Shown piece by piece: positions 28,319-37,491 of a stretch of 64,000 nt of DNA; position 1 is the stretch's first letter, and each line of letters starts with the position of its first letter. The position numbers and the translations under genes are program-made. The notes under the pieces are model-generated. The model was not told the DNA's origin, searched no databases, and saw only the letters and a program-made list of their open reading frames with translations. The DNA lies in the NCBI GenBank assembly GCA_963817435.1, contig CAWFNY010000004.1, positions 1 through 64,000 on the forward strand. Reading direction: 5' to 3'. The DNA is from JADJOM01 sp963817435 (lineage in GTDB: Bacteria > Gemmatimonadota > Gemmatimonadetes > Gemmatimonadales > GWC2-71-9).

Positions 28319-31300
28319 GTGGCCGGGGGCGGTGCGCTCACGCGCACGATCGCCCCGGTGGCGGGCGCATTGGTCAGCGCCGAGAGCATATCGGCATACG
28401 CCCCGACCTGTCGCAGGTATTCCGGAGCGGTGGTCACTCCCGCTCCACCCGTCTTCCAGTCGACGACCCGCCACGCCGGCCCGTCCAGCGACGCGGCATC
28501 GATCACGCCCTCCTGCACTTCGAGGCCGGCTTCGCCTCTGATCGCCCGCGCGATGGGGAACTCGAATCGTGCGGTCCGCCCATCGGCGAGCGCACGCCAG
28601 CTGTCCGAGGCGAGCACCTCCGTTGCGATGCGCTCGAGCACCGCGGCACGGTCCGCTGGCAACTGCTCGTCCCGCACGACGGCCGTGATGAACGCGGTCA
28701 GCCGGGCATCGCGGCGCCCCCGCCCCAGCGCCTCGATGATGCGGTGAACGGCCCTCCCCCACGCTCGATTGCTTCGCTCCTCGACAGGCGAGGCGGCCGC
28801 GTAGTGCCGCTCGTCATCCTTCTCTGCGCGGGCAGACTCAGTCACGATCGTTCTGCGCCACGCCGCCGAAGCGGCCTGCCGCCGCCATGCTTCGGCCGCG
28901 GACCGGGCGGTCGTGATGCTCGCAGGATCCTCGAACGTCCTGCGGCCTTCGGCGATCGTTGCCGGGACCAGAAGCTCCGGCGCCCCTGCGATCGCGCCGC
29001 GAAGCGGACTCCAGGCGGAGTCGTCCTCGCCAGGGTCGGCGGGTGCGGCCGTCCCGCCGTACTGCCCGACGATCAGCTCAGTCCTTGCGCGAGTCACCGC
29101 GACATAGAGCAGCCGGTCCCGTTCGGCCGCGAGGAAGCGCGCTTCCGCTGCAGCGTGCATGGCCCACCCGGGGGGCTGGGCCACGGTCTCCCTGTCGCCG
29201 TCCTCGATGACCATCCACGCTTCAGCGTAGCCATCGCCGTTCCGCGTCACATGGAATGTGGGCGCGTGCACCGCTGGCTTCGTGGGCGCGGCGAGGATGA
29301 CGACCTTCGCTTCGAGCCCCTTGGCCTTGTGCAGGTTCATCACCTGGACCGCGTCGCCGCGCCCGGGGCGGAGTGGCGCATCCTCGGTGTCACGCCGTTC
29401 GAGCAGCGCTTCGAGCCTGGTGACGGCACTCGCGAGATCGTGCACGCCATCCGCGGAACCGGCGCGGAGCTCGTCCCCCAGCCGCAACAGGGCGCCCGCG
29501 CGGGCTTCGCCAAGTGCCTGACTTGCGGCCCAGGGGAGAAGGCCGGTCTCATCGAGCAGGCGGCTGAGCAGGACATCCGGTGCCAACACCCGCGCATCGA
29601 GCCACCAGCGGTGCAACGTTGCGAGCGCGGAGGTCACCTTCCCCGTGCCGGCCGGTGGAGCACTGAGGCGGCAGGCGATCCCCTGATCGAGAGCTGCCAC
29701 CAGCTCTGCGGGGACGAGGCCGAAGAACAGCCCTTCCAGCGCGGCGACGACTTTCACCGGGTCGTCAGGCGCGGCCAGCGCCCGCAGCAGCGTGATCAGC
29801 TCCCGAAGCTCCGTCTCCTGCGGGATCGGCGCGCCCGCCGTCTGGACCGGGACATTGCGCTCGCTCAGCGCGCGGGCGATCGCGTCGATGCCTGCCCGGT
29901 GCCAGGTAAGCACCATGAAATCGCCGGGGCTGTCACCGCCTGCAGCGTGCACGCGAGTGGCGATCCAGGCTGCGATCTGGGCAGCGCTCTCCGCCTGGAT
30001 GGCCGGAGCGTTCCGGGGTGCGCAGGTGCACAGACGGCTGATGCCCTGACCGGCGGGAACGACGGTCTGGCTCTCGAGCGGGCTGAAGGCTGCCTGGACG
30101 TCGGTCGCGGTCTCGGGGAAGACAGCGCCAAAGTGGGAGTTCACCACCTCCGCGATCGCCGTGGTCGAGCGGAAGTTCCTGGTGAGCGTCAGGACTTCGC
30201 CGCCACGCGCCGCGATCTGCCGCTTGACCATGTCGTAGGTCTGAATGTCCGCACGGCGAAAGCGATAGATGCTCTGCTTGGGGTCGCCGACGACGAAGAG
30301 CGCCCCTGGGCGGGGCGTGACCTGTCGCCAGTCCAGTCCCGCCGCGGCGTCGGACGCGAGCAGGAAACAGACCTCGGCCTGGATCGGGTCGGTGTCCTGG
30401 AACTCATCGACGAGCAGATGCCGATACCGGAGTCCGAGGGCGGTGCGCGCTGGCGCCGAGCTGCGGAGCAGGTGGGCACAGCGCTCGAGCAGGTCCTCGA
30501 AGCCGAGGTGCCCGGTGCGCCGGCGCCAGCCGGCGAACTCCCGGGCGCCGCGCTGCAGGAAGCCGATCACGGGCCCGTAGCGGTATTCTCGCCAGCTCTG
30601 GAGCAGTCGCGCGGCGGCGCCCTCGATATAGGCCAGGAACTCCTCGCCGAGTTGCCTGGCCCGGAGCTTCCCCGCCTTGTCGTCGCTCCAGCTCTTCTGG
30701 GTGACTTTGCAGCTCGCCTTTGTGAGGAGCGTAAGTGCCTCACAGAAGCTGGCGGTGTCCTCCCAGCCGATCGCATGCCGGCGGTAGCGGAGCTGGCGCA
30801 CCGTCTTCTGCAGGCGATCCCAGCCGCCTTCCGGCTCCTCCCCGGGCAGCAGCGATTCCGCGTCGTCGAGCAGGGACTCGAGCATGTTTCGCGAAGCGCG
30901 GGTGTCGGGTTCCTCACGTGGCGGCGCCGGGAACGTGGCGTCCGGATGCCCCACGACACGCGCGAAGGCCCCGAGCAGCGAGTCCGGATCGAGGCCGAGC
31001 TGGATCAGCCGGAGGAAGTCCGGGTCCTGCGCGAGGCGGCACTCGTCCAGCCAGCGGGTCCAGAAGGCTTCGACGAGAATGGGCCAGCCATGCTCGTCCT
31101 CCTCGGTAAACGCCGGATCGAGGCCCGCTTCGAGCGCGTGTTCCCGGAGCAGGCGGCCGCAGAAGGCGTGGATGGTGCCGACGAAGGCGCGATCCAGGTC
31201 GGCCAGCGCGGCCGTGAGCCGGTCCCGCTCCTCCGGCGGCGCTGGCAGGGCCAGCGCGGCTTCCAACCCGAGCTGGAACTTCTCGCGCAGTTCGTTCGCG

Positions 31301-31473
31301 GCTTTTCGGGTGAAGGTGACCGCGGCCAGCGACTCGACGGTGGTGCCCCGGCGCACATGGGTGAGGAGCCGGCCGACGAGTGCCGTGGTCTTTCCCGATC
31401 CGGCACCGGCCTCGACCAGGAAGTTGGTGTCGAGGTCGTTCAGGATCCGTTCGCGGGCGCGGCGATCGCTCAT
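28315..31473 (-). CDS. UvrD/Rep-family helicase with C-terminal nuclease (AddA-like)
   Basis: 1052 residues from ATG 31473 (MSDRRARERIL); the longer frame from 31542 overlaps the upstream gene and is discarded. Superfamily 1A helicase motifs occur in order: Walker A AGAGSGKT, AVTFTRKAANELREK (Ia), VDEFQDTDPIQ (II), GDPKQSIYRFR (III), LTRNFRST (IV), MNLHKAKGLEAKVV (V) and LYVAVTRARTE (VI). The C-terminus holds a PD-(D/E)XK nuclease (VVDWKTGG). This is the AddA/RecB-type subunit that unwinds and resects double-strand breaks for RecA loading. Start and stop overlap the AddB-like gene by ATGA, so the subunits are translationally coupled. Confidence 0.93.
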   Translation of the reverse strand: MSDRRARERILNDLDTNFLVEAGAGSGKTTALVGRLLTHVRRGTTVESLAAVTFTRKAANELREKFQLGLEAALALPAPPEERDRLTAALADLDRAFVGTIHAFCGRLLREHALEAGLDPAFTEEDEHGWPILVEAFWTRWLDECRLAQDPDFLRLIQLGLDPDSLLGAFARVVGHPDATFPAPPREEPDTRASRNMLESLLDDAESLLPGEEPEGGWDRLQKTVRQLRYRRHAIGWEDTASFCEALTLLTKASCKVTQKSWSDDKAGKLRARQLGEEFLAYIEGAAARLLQSWREYRYGPVIGFLQRGAREFAGWRRRTGHLGFEDLLERCAHLLRSSAPARTALGLRYRHLLVDEFQDTDPIQAEVCFLLASDAAAGLDWRQVTPRPGALFVVGDPKQSIYRFRRADIQTYDMVKRQIAARGGEVLTLTRNFRSTTAIAEVVNSHFGAVFPETATDVQAAFSPLESQTVVPAGQGISRLCTCAPRNAPAIQAESAAQIAAWIATRVHAAGGDSPGDFMVLTWHRAGIDAIARALSERNVPVQTAGAPIPQETELRELITLLRALAAPDDPVKVVAALEGLFFGLVPAELVAALDQGIACRLSAPPAGTGKVTSALATLHRWWLDARVLAPDVLLSRLLDETGLLPWAASQALGEARAGALLRLGDELRAGSADGVHDLASAVTRLEALLERRDTEDAPLRPGRGDAVQVMNLHKAKGLEAKVVILAAPTKPAVHAPTFHVTRNGDGYAEAWMVIEDGDRETVAQPPGWAMHAAAEARFLAAERDRLLYVAVTRARTELIVGQYGGTAAPADPGEDDSAWSPLRGAIAGAPELLVPATIAEGRRTFEDPASITTARSAAEAWRRQAASAAWRRTIVTESARAEKDDERHYAAASPVEERSNRAWGRAVHRIIEALGRGRRDARLTAFITAVVRDEQLPADRAAVLERIATEVLASDSWRALADGRTARFEFPIARAIRGEAGLEVQEGVIDAASLDGPAWRVVDWKTGGAGVTTAPEYLRQVGAYADMLSALTNAPATGAIVRVSAPPPAT

Positions 31474-34463
31474 GCGTCCTCTCCCCGGCGGTGGCGCATC
31501 CGGTCGTACTCCGGGAGGAGTTCGCCATGCTCGGCTGCCCACGCCGCCCGGGGCGAGCCCAGCTTTCCGTACTCCAGCCGGCGGACCCGGCAGATGCCCT
31601 GAAAATCGCAGAAACGGCAGTCGTTGCTGTCGGTGGTCGGAAGGAAGTGACCCGCCCTCACGTCTTCCAGCAGGTCGGAGACGACCGCAGGCATCCGGGC
31701 CAGCTCGGCGGCCTCGAACGCGACCACGCGGTGCTCGCCCTTCTCCGTCGGGAACCGGTACTCGAACCGCGTGACGGGCCTGCCTAACAGCACGCCGACC
31801 GCGTGCGCGTAGAGGCCGGCCTGCAGATGGCGGCCGCCGCCGAAGGGGCCCCGCGTGGGGTCGGGGTCGAACCCGCGCGAGGAGCCCGTCTTGTAGTCCA
31901 CGACGACAAGGCCATCGTCAGGGAGCAGGTCCACCCGGTCCACCCGCCCGAACAGGGTGAGGCGGGTGCTGTCAGGAAGCGCGAGGTTGACGGCGCGCTC
32001 CGTTCCACCGAAGCCGAGTTCGAATGCATGCCACCGGCGGCCGGCGGGGAGCTCCCGCTCCATCAGGAGAAAGCCCCGCAGCACCCGCCGGATGTCTTCC
32101 TGCTCGCGCTCGAAGACCGCCTCACTCGGCGGCGGTACCGCCACCCGCCACTCCGCGATCACCCGCTGGCCGTTCGCGAGCAGCGCCGCGAGTGTCTCCG
32201 CGTGATCCAGCGCGTCGCGACGCTCGGCGTATTCCCGGCCGAAGCGCTCGAAGATCGTGTGCAGGAGCGAACCCCGCTCCGCGGGGTCGAGCCAGCGGTC
32301 CCGGTCGAATACCGGTTCGTCCGACGGCGCGATCCGGAGCACGTAGCGATAGAACCAGGCCCGCGGGCACCGGGCGAGCGTCTCGAGTGAGCTGGCCGAC
32401 ACCGCGACTCCGCTGCGGGCCCGCGGGTCAAAGCGACCCGCGTCAGGCACGAGACCGTGCTGCGGAAGCAGCGCCGCTCCGTGCCAGGCGGTGGCCGCCT
32501 GCAGTCCGGCCGACAGCCCCGGAAACGTCGCCAGCACCGCGGGCGAGCCATCGAGGAGGAGCGCGCCGGCCGTCAGCCCCTTGAACCAGGCGTCGCGGCC
32601 ATCGATGGGAACAGCCGTTGGCTCCGGCACCGGGGAGGCGGGGGGGCCGAGGAGCTGGCGCAGCTCCTCGTACGGCAGCGTGGGCTGCGCGAAGATCTGA
32701 CGACAGGCGGCGAGCAGGATCGGCGCCGGTGAGGCTTCGCGGCCACCATCGCTCTCGATGGCGTAGGAGAGCGTCACTCGGCCGTCGAGAGCCGCGAAGG
32801 TGCGCGCGAGCAGCTCGCGCCGATCCTCCCGCCGGACGGCGGTGGTCGTGAGCGCACCGCCAAGGCGGGTGCGAAGCTCATCCGGCAGGAAGGGGTCCTG
32901 CAGCCGCGGACCGGCGGTGCGGTCCGAGTCGAGGCCGAGCACGAAGGTCCGTGCCCGGCCGCTCGCACCGGCGTGCGCAAGATCGGTGAGGTGCATTCTC
33001 CCGCCACTCGACAGCCACGGCTTCCCGGCGGGCCCGAGTTCCGACCACACCCGGAAATCGGCAAGGGCGCTGCGCAGCTCCGCCATCGCGACCACGAACG
33101 GCACAGGCTCGCGACGCACCGCGGCCAGATCATCGAGCCGGGGGCGCAGCCGCGCGAGAGCGTGCTCGTGTGCCTCCGTGCCGTGCTCCAGGAGCGCGAT
33201 AAACTCGAGCGCGCAGGCAGCGAGTGTTCCGGCAGAGACCGGAGGCGACTCGGTGCCGCCGGGCTCGGGTACGTCGGGCGTCGCGTCGAGCAGCGCCTCC
33301 AGAAACTCGGCCGTTCGGCCGCACGCGCCGGCCCAGAGGTCAGCCGAGACCGGCGCTTCGTGCTCAGCGGCCCGGGGCCGCCTGGGAAGCTCACCCGCCA
33401 GCAGCCGCGCGAGCGCGGCGGTGTAGCGTCCGCGGCCCCAGCCGATGCCGAGCGCGCGGAAGACGTGAGGAAGCAGCGGGTCGGTGACGGCGAGATCCCC
33501 GGCATCGAGCGCCGCGCTGATGCGCTCCGACGGGAGCCCCGACTCCAGCCAGTCGAACCACCGCTGGAGCGCGCGACCCAGCCGGCTCCGCTCGAAGGGA
33601 ACACCGGGGAGCACCGTGACCGGGAGCTCGAGCTGTGCCGCAAGGGCATCGAGCTCGATGGCGTAGCTGTCGGGGTCGGTGGCGACCAGCTCGACTTCAT
33701 CCCAGCGGCGGCGCTCGGCACACAGCCGGCGCACGACTTCCCTCAGCTCATCCGCCGGCGACGCTGCGCGGAAGGCGTCCACCTCTGCCCGTGCCGCGTC
33801 GAATGATGCCTGGCCGGGGGCCGGAGGCGCCGACAGGCGGGTGACGCCGCGCTCTTCGAGGCATCCCAGCAGCGCGGCGGAGAGGCCGCGCGGGGTGAGT
33901 CCAGGCGCAAGCACGACGCACCCGGGAAGAACGAAGGGGGACTCCTGCTCGAATTGCTCGAGCGCGATCCTCAGAATCCCACCGGCATCGATGAGCTGAC
34001 CCCGCGCAAGACGCGACTCGTAGGATTCCAGCACGGAGGCGAGATCGCGGGCGGGCGAATCGGGTGGGGCGACGGCGGCGAGCTGCGCCGGCATGATCCC
34101 CGCCACCCGGAGCTCGAGCAGCGCATCGCGCACCGCGCCGCGGAAACCGACGCTGCCGGTCAGCCCGGCGAAGCGATGCTCGGCGCCGCCAGCCGCGGCT
34201 ATGTCCATGAGTGCCGTATCGGCTACGGCGGCGATCTCGAGGTCGCTCGCGCTGCGGAGTCCCGCCCGCCCGAGGGCGGTGAACGCCAGCTCGCGGGCGA
34301 TGGCGCCGATGGTCGTCGGCTCCCAGCCCATCCAGCCCCCGGTGCGCCTGGCCAGCGAAAGCAGCAGCTCCCGGCCGTAGTTGACGTCCGCGGACAAAAG
34401 CAGTTTGTGCTCAGTGGGGTACAGCAGGTTGAGTTCGGCCAGCTGATCGAGGACGGTCGCCAT
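31470..34463 (-). CDS. PD-(D/E)XK nuclease, AddB-like subunit
   Basis: 997 residues, the partner of the AddA-like gene. The C-terminal nuclease domain has the catalytic D-Y-K (LVVVDYKTGSS). The four Cys of an AddB-type iron-sulfur cluster are visible: one in LARCPRAWFYRY and three in the C-terminal CRFCDFQGICR. The central part is a degenerate superfamily 1 helicase fold (FVLGLDSDRTAG). No Walker A is found at the N-terminus, where typical AddB has a GxxGxGKT loop; here the segment reads SADVNYGRELL. It resembles a structural and nuclease subunit that recognises DNA ends or chi-like sites. The ATG at 34463 is near the divergent M42-type gene at 34546. Confidence 0.88.
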   Translation of the reverse strand: MATVLDQLAELNLLYPTEHKLLLSADVNYGRELLLSLARRTGGWMGWEPTTIGAIARELAFTALGRAGLRSASDLEIAAVADTALMDIAAAGGAEHRFAGLTGSVGFRGAVRDALLELRVAGIMPAQLAAVAPPDSPARDLASVLESYESRLARGQLIDAGGILRIALEQFEQESPFVLPGCVVLAPGLTPRGLSAALLGCLEERGVTRLSAPPAPGQASFDAARAEVDAFRAASPADELREVVRRLCAERRRWDEVELVATDPDSYAIELDALAAQLELPVTVLPGVPFERSRLGRALQRWFDWLESGLPSERISAALDAGDLAVTDPLLPHVFRALGIGWGRGRYTAALARLLAGELPRRPRAAEHEAPVSADLWAGACGRTAEFLEALLDATPDVPEPGGTESPPVSAGTLAACALEFIALLEHGTEAHEHALARLRPRLDDLAAVRREPVPFVVAMAELRSALADFRVWSELGPAGKPWLSSGGRMHLTDLAHAGASGRARTFVLGLDSDRTAGPRLQDPFLPDELRTRLGGALTTTAVRREDRRELLARTFAALDGRVTLSYAIESDGGREASPAPILLAACRQIFAQPTLPYEELRQLLGPPASPVPEPTAVPIDGRDAWFKGLTAGALLLDGSPAVLATFPGLSAGLQAATAWHGAALLPQHGLVPDAGRFDPRARSGVAVSASSLETLARCPRAWFYRYVLRIAPSDEPVFDRDRWLDPAERGSLLHTIFERFGREYAERRDALDHAETLAALLANGQRVIAEWRVAVPPPSEAVFEREQEDIRRVLRGFLLMERELPAGRRWHAFELGFGGTERAVNLALPDSTRLTLFGRVDRVDLLPDDGLVVVDYKTGSSRGFDPDPTRGPFGGGRHLQAGLYAHAVGVLLGRPVTRFEYRFPTEKGEHRVVAFEAAELARMPAVVSDLLEDVRAGHFLPTTDSNDCRFCDFQGICRVRRLEYGKLGSPRAAWAAEHGELLPEYDRMRHRRGEDA

Positions 34464-34545
34464 GGTGGGAGTCTACGCCTGCCCTGTGACACCCGCCAGC
34501 ACGCAATGCTGGCGCGTTTCCGGCGCGCGAGTGACTATTGTCGGC

Positions 34546-35508
34546 ATGATCCACTCCTCGGTTGTCTCGCCCGCCCGGCGGCAGCTCGGCCTGATGATCC
34601 TCACGGCGGCACTCGCGGCCGCACCGGTCGGGGCCCAGGCGCCGGCGCTCGATGCGCTCGCCACCCGACTCTCCGCCGTGACGGCTGTCTCCGGATTCGA
34701 AGGGGCCCTGGCCGACTCGCTGCTCGCACTGCTGCCAGGCGCCGCGCGCGATCGCGCGGGTAACGTCGTGCTCACCCTGGGCAGCGGCGAGCCGAAGTCG
34801 CTCATCGCCTGCCCGATCGACGAGCCCGGCTTCGTGGTCGGCGGCATCCGTCCCGACGGCTACCTCACCCTGCGGCGCGCCGGTCCCACCCCGGGGCCGC
34901 TCGCCGACCAGCAGCTCGAGGGACAGCGGGTGACACTCTTCGGACGGCGCGGGCCCGTGCAGGGTGTGGTCGGGGTCCGCTCCACGCACCTCGCCCGCGG
35001 CCGGAATCCTGTCGAGGCACCCTTCACGTTCGATGATGCCTTCGTCGATGTCGGCGCCGACTCCGCCAGTCAGGTCGCTGCGCTCGGACTCGAGGTGCTC
35101 ACACCGGTGGCGCGTGCCAAGGCGCCGCAGCGCTACGGTGCAGGCCTTCTGGCCGCGCCGGTCGCCGGCCGCCGGGCGGCGTGTGCCGCACTCCTCGGCG
35201 CGGCAGAAAGCGTTCGGCCGTCGCGCGGCAGCGTGACCATCGCCTTCGTGGTCGAGCAGTCGTTCACCCGACGGGGATTGCTCACACTCGCACAAACCCA
35301 GGGCCCGTTCGCCGCGACGGTGCTGCTCGAGGCGCAGTCCGCTCTGCCTGCGACGAGCCCGCGGTCGCCCGACCCGGAAAACCTTCAGGGCTACGAGGTC
35401 TGGGGCCTGACAGTCCGCTACGCCGGAACACCGGTGGAAACGGTATCACTGACCGATGCCGCCGCGCTCGAGCGCCGGATCGCGGCCCGGATCGGAGGTC
35501 CAGAGTGA
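34546..35508 (+). CDS. M42-peptidase-like protein lacking all metal ligands (pseudoenzyme)
   Basis: 320 residues from ATG 34546, exported (signal peptide to about residue 27, ending APVGAQ). The fold is that of the following M42 aminopeptidase, with which it aligns along most of its length (VSGFEGALADSLL, VVLTLGSGEPKSL, GGIRPDGYLTL, YAGTPVETV). Each metal-ligand motif is changed: H-x-DE-x-G becomes P-I-D-E-P-G (Pro90); FDDR becomes LAAPVAGR; the Glu-Glu pair becomes EQ; the last YSHSPVET becomes YAGTPVET. It cannot be a normal metallopeptidase. It overlaps its active paralogue by 4 bases (GTGA), so the two are made together; a regulatory or scaffold role is inferred. Confidence 0.8.
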   Translation: MIHSSVVSPARRQLGLMILTAALAAAPVGAQAPALDALATRLSAVTAVSGFEGALADSLLALLPGAARDRAGNVVLTLGSGEPKSLIACPIDEPGFVVGGIRPDGYLTLRRAGPTPGPLADQQLEGQRVTLFGRRGPVQGVVGVRSTHLARGRNPVEAPFTFDDAFVDVGADSASQVAALGLEVLTPVARAKAPQRYGAGLLAAPVAGRRAACAALLGAAESVRPSRGSVTIAFVVEQSFTRRGLLTLAQTQGPFAATVLLEAQSALPATSPRSPDPENLQGYEVWGLTVRYAGTPVETVSLTDAAALERRIAARIGGPE

Positions 35509-36590
35509 GCACGCGCGCCCTGGGGGCCCTCCTGCTGTCGCTGGCCACAAGCCGTGCCGCCGTCGCACAGCGCCCCATCACCGTCCGCGACGCCGAACGG
35601 GTGCTCGCTCCGCTCGTCGAGGCATATGGCGTCTCCGGCGCGGAAGCTCCGGTCCGCGAACTCGTGCGGCGCCAGCTCCCGGCCTGGGCCCGCGCGGAAA
35701 CCGATACCGCCGGCAATCTCTGGGTGACGGCGGGCCGCGGAGAGCCGCTGGTCGTCTTCGTGGCGCACCTCGACGAGATCGGCTTCCGGGTGAGGGGAAT
35801 TCGTGACGACGGGCAATTGCTGCTGGACACGAAGGGCGGGTTCTTCGCTTCGCTCTATGAGGCGGAGCCGGCGCTGGTGCACACGCCGGCCGGGATCGTA
35901 CCCGGCGTCTTTCCGCCTCGGGACTCGGCGATCGTGCGGCGGAACCCGGGTGAACTCAGGGTCGACGTCGGGACCGCGGATCGCGCGGGCACCGAGGCCC
36001 TGGGCATCGCGCCCGGTGCCACGGTGACCAGCCCCAAGCGCTACGTCAGGCTCGCGAATACCAGGGCCACCGGGCGCTCCTTCGACGATCGGGTCGGCTG
36101 CGCCGCGCTGCTGCTGGCGCTGCAGCGGCTGGACCCGGCGCGGCTCCACCACGCGGTGACGTTCGTGTTCAGCGTGCGGGAGGAAATCGGGCTGGAGGGA
36201 GCCGCGGCGGTCGCGAACGCGCTCGGCCTCAGGCCCGCGCGGGTCCACGCGATCGACACCTTCGTCTCGTCCGATGCGCCGCTCGAGCCGAAGGCATACG
36301 CCTTCGCCGTGCTCGGTCAGGGGCCGGTGATCCGTGCGCTCGACAACAGCGCGGCTGCGCCGCCCCCGCTGGTGGACTCATTGCGAGCGCTCGCGAGGGG
36401 CCGGCGGATTCCGCTCCAGTACGGCACCACCAGCGGCGGCAACGACGGATCCACCTTCCTGCCGTGGGGTGTTCCCGATGTCGCCATCGGCTGGCCGCTC
36501 CGCTACTCCCACTCTCCCGTGGAAACGCTCGACCTCCGCGACGTGGCCCATCTCGCGGAGGTCGTGGAGCTGATCGCGGAGCGCTGGTAG
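35505..36590 (+). CDS. M42 family metallo-aminopeptidase, exported
   Basis: 361 residues from GTG 35505, which overlaps the stop of the previous gene; the longer frame from 35181 is a shadow. A signal peptide (LGALLLSLATSRAAVAQ) sends it to the periplasm. Two-metal M42 active site: His88 (AHLDEIGF), bridging Asp194 (SFDDRVG), catalytic Glu226 and Glu227 (REEIGLEGA), Asp251 (IDTFVSSD) and His336 (YSHSPVET). Members are dodecameric tetrahedral aminopeptidases that trim short peptides, usually in the cytoplasm, so the export signal is unusual. Forms a two-gene unit with the inactive paralogue. A role in digesting periplasmic peptides is likely. Confidence 0.9.
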   Translation: MSTRALGALLLSLATSRAAVAQRPITVRDAERVLAPLVEAYGVSGAEAPVRELVRRQLPAWARAETDTAGNLWVTAGRGEPLVVFVAHLDEIGFRVRGIRDDGQLLLDTKGGFFASLYEAEPALVHTPAGIVPGVFPPRDSAIVRRNPGELRVDVGTADRAGTEALGIAPGATVTSPKRYVRLANTRATGRSFDDRVGCAALLLALQRLDPARLHHAVTFVFSVREEIGLEGAAAVANALGLRPARVHAIDTFVSSDAPLEPKAYAFAVLGQGPVIRALDNSAAAPPPLVDSLRALARGRRIPLQYGTTSGGNDGSTFLPWGVPDVAIGWPLRYSHSPVETLDLRDVAHLAEVVELIAERW

Positions 36591-36597
36591 CGGGCGA

Positions 36598-37071
36598 CTA
36601 CTGCACCTCGAAGTCCTTCGAGCCCGCCGCCGAACCGTTGAACGTCACCTCGATCCGGTACTTCCCCTTCGGCCAGGGCGAGGCCTTGCTGATGTGGAAC
36701 TCGGTCGAGGCCGGCCCCGATGTGGTGATGGTCTGGGACGACTCATTCACCGGGATCAGGGTGCCGTTCACCTTCACGAAGCTCCACTTCGCACCGAGTG
36801 TCGCGTTGCTGCCGATCCCGGTCGTGCTCACCGAGGCATAGATCGTGTCCTTCACGCCGAAGGTCGTCGTGCCTCCGGTGACCATCTTCATGGCGTCCAC
36901 GCCCTTGCCGAGGTCGATGGAGGCGACGGCCAGTGGCGCGGGCGGTGGGGCGGGCTGGGCGGCGGCCGGCGACTCGGCGGGTTTGGCCGCTTCCTTTTTG
37001 CCGCAGCCGGTGGAGGCGAGGATGAGGGCCGCGAGCAGGCACGAGGCGGAACTGCGGATGCGGTATGTCAT
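36598..37071 (-). CDS. Lipoprotein of unknown function
   Basis: 157 residues. A lipoprotein signal ends in L-A-S-T-G-C (lipobox, Cys23), followed by GKKE and a Pro/Ala-rich linker (residues 30-48), a usual tether from the membrane. The globular part (about 50-157) is a predicted beta sandwich: FGVKDTIYASVSTTG, WSFVKVNG, then KGKYRIEVTFNG near the end, like Ig-type domains that bind partners. I do not recognise a family. It lies 17 bases upstream of the LysM gene on the same strand, so the two are probably co-expressed; a cell-wall-associated role is inferred. Confidence 0.8.
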   Translation of the reverse strand: MTYRIRSSASCLLAALILASTGCGKKEAAKPAESPAAAQPAPPPAPLAVASIDLGKGVDAMKMVTGGTTTFGVKDTIYASVSTTGIGSNATLGAKWSFVKVNGTLIPVNESSQTITTSGPASTEFHISKASPWPKGKYRIEVTFNGSAAGSKDFEVQ

Positions 37072-37088
37072 GGGTGGACTCGCTCGGC

Positions 37089-37322
37089 TCAGGCGTCGGG
37101 GATCTTGATGACCTGGCCGGGAAAGATCAGGTCGGGGTTCTTGATGATGTCCTTGTTGGCTTCATGAATCTTCCTCCACTGCTTTGCGTCGCCGTAGAAC
37201 TGCCTGGCGATCTTCGAGAGGCTGTCGCCCTTGGCGATCGTGTAGGTGCGGCCGCCCTTGGCATCGGCGGTCGAGGAACTGCCACCGCTCACATCGGAGA
37301 AATCGGGATCATCGGGGGCCAT
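37089..37322 (-). CDS. Small LysM-domain protein
   Basis: 77 residues. One LysM domain fills residues 25-76: YTIAKGDSLSKIARQFYGDAKQWRKIHEANKD, then NPDLIFPGQVIKIP. LysM binds the GlcNAc of peptidoglycan. It has no signal peptide, so as written it would be cytoplasmic; similar stand-alone LysM proteins (YgaU/LysM type) occur in many bacteria. Acidic N-terminal tail (PDDPDFSD). It is encoded upstream of a lipoprotein gene on the same strand and divergently from the arginine operon. Confidence 0.88.
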   Translation of the reverse strand: MAPDDPDFSDVSGGSSSTADAKGGRTYTIAKGDSLSKIARQFYGDAKQWRKIHEANKDIIKNPDLIFPGQVIKIPDA

Positions 37323-37455
37323 TGGGTCGCTCCCGGCCGGGACGGTCCGGCCACGCAGGGGTGTGACACGATGCCGGGTGCGGCCTCCTGCCGCGCCGGC
37401 TCGTGGAAGGCAAGACTACCCGTGACGGCGGGCCAGCGGCAACCGCGGGGCGCAC

Positions 37456-37485
37456 TTGCGCCTGAAATTGCATAATGCATATTTA
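37456..37485 (+). promoter_or_regulatory. Promoter and possible ArgR operator of the arginine operon
   Basis: AT-rich island in front of argG. TTGCGC (37456-37461) and CATATT (37479-37484), 17 bases apart, could be -35 and -10; transcription would then begin at about 37491-37492, the argG ATG itself, which lacks a ribosome-binding site. TGCATAATGCA (37469-37479), a perfect 5-bp inverted repeat with one central base, lies between the two elements; TGCATAAT resembles half of an ARG box. ArgR is encoded at the end of this operon, so feedback repression here is expected. Confidence 0.5.
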
Positions 37486-37491
37486 CCCGCC

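Noticed and set aside
28744..31602. Plus-strand open frame of 952 codons opposite the AddA-like gene
   Set aside because: The minus strand encodes all helicase motifs in order, so this is an antisense shadow.
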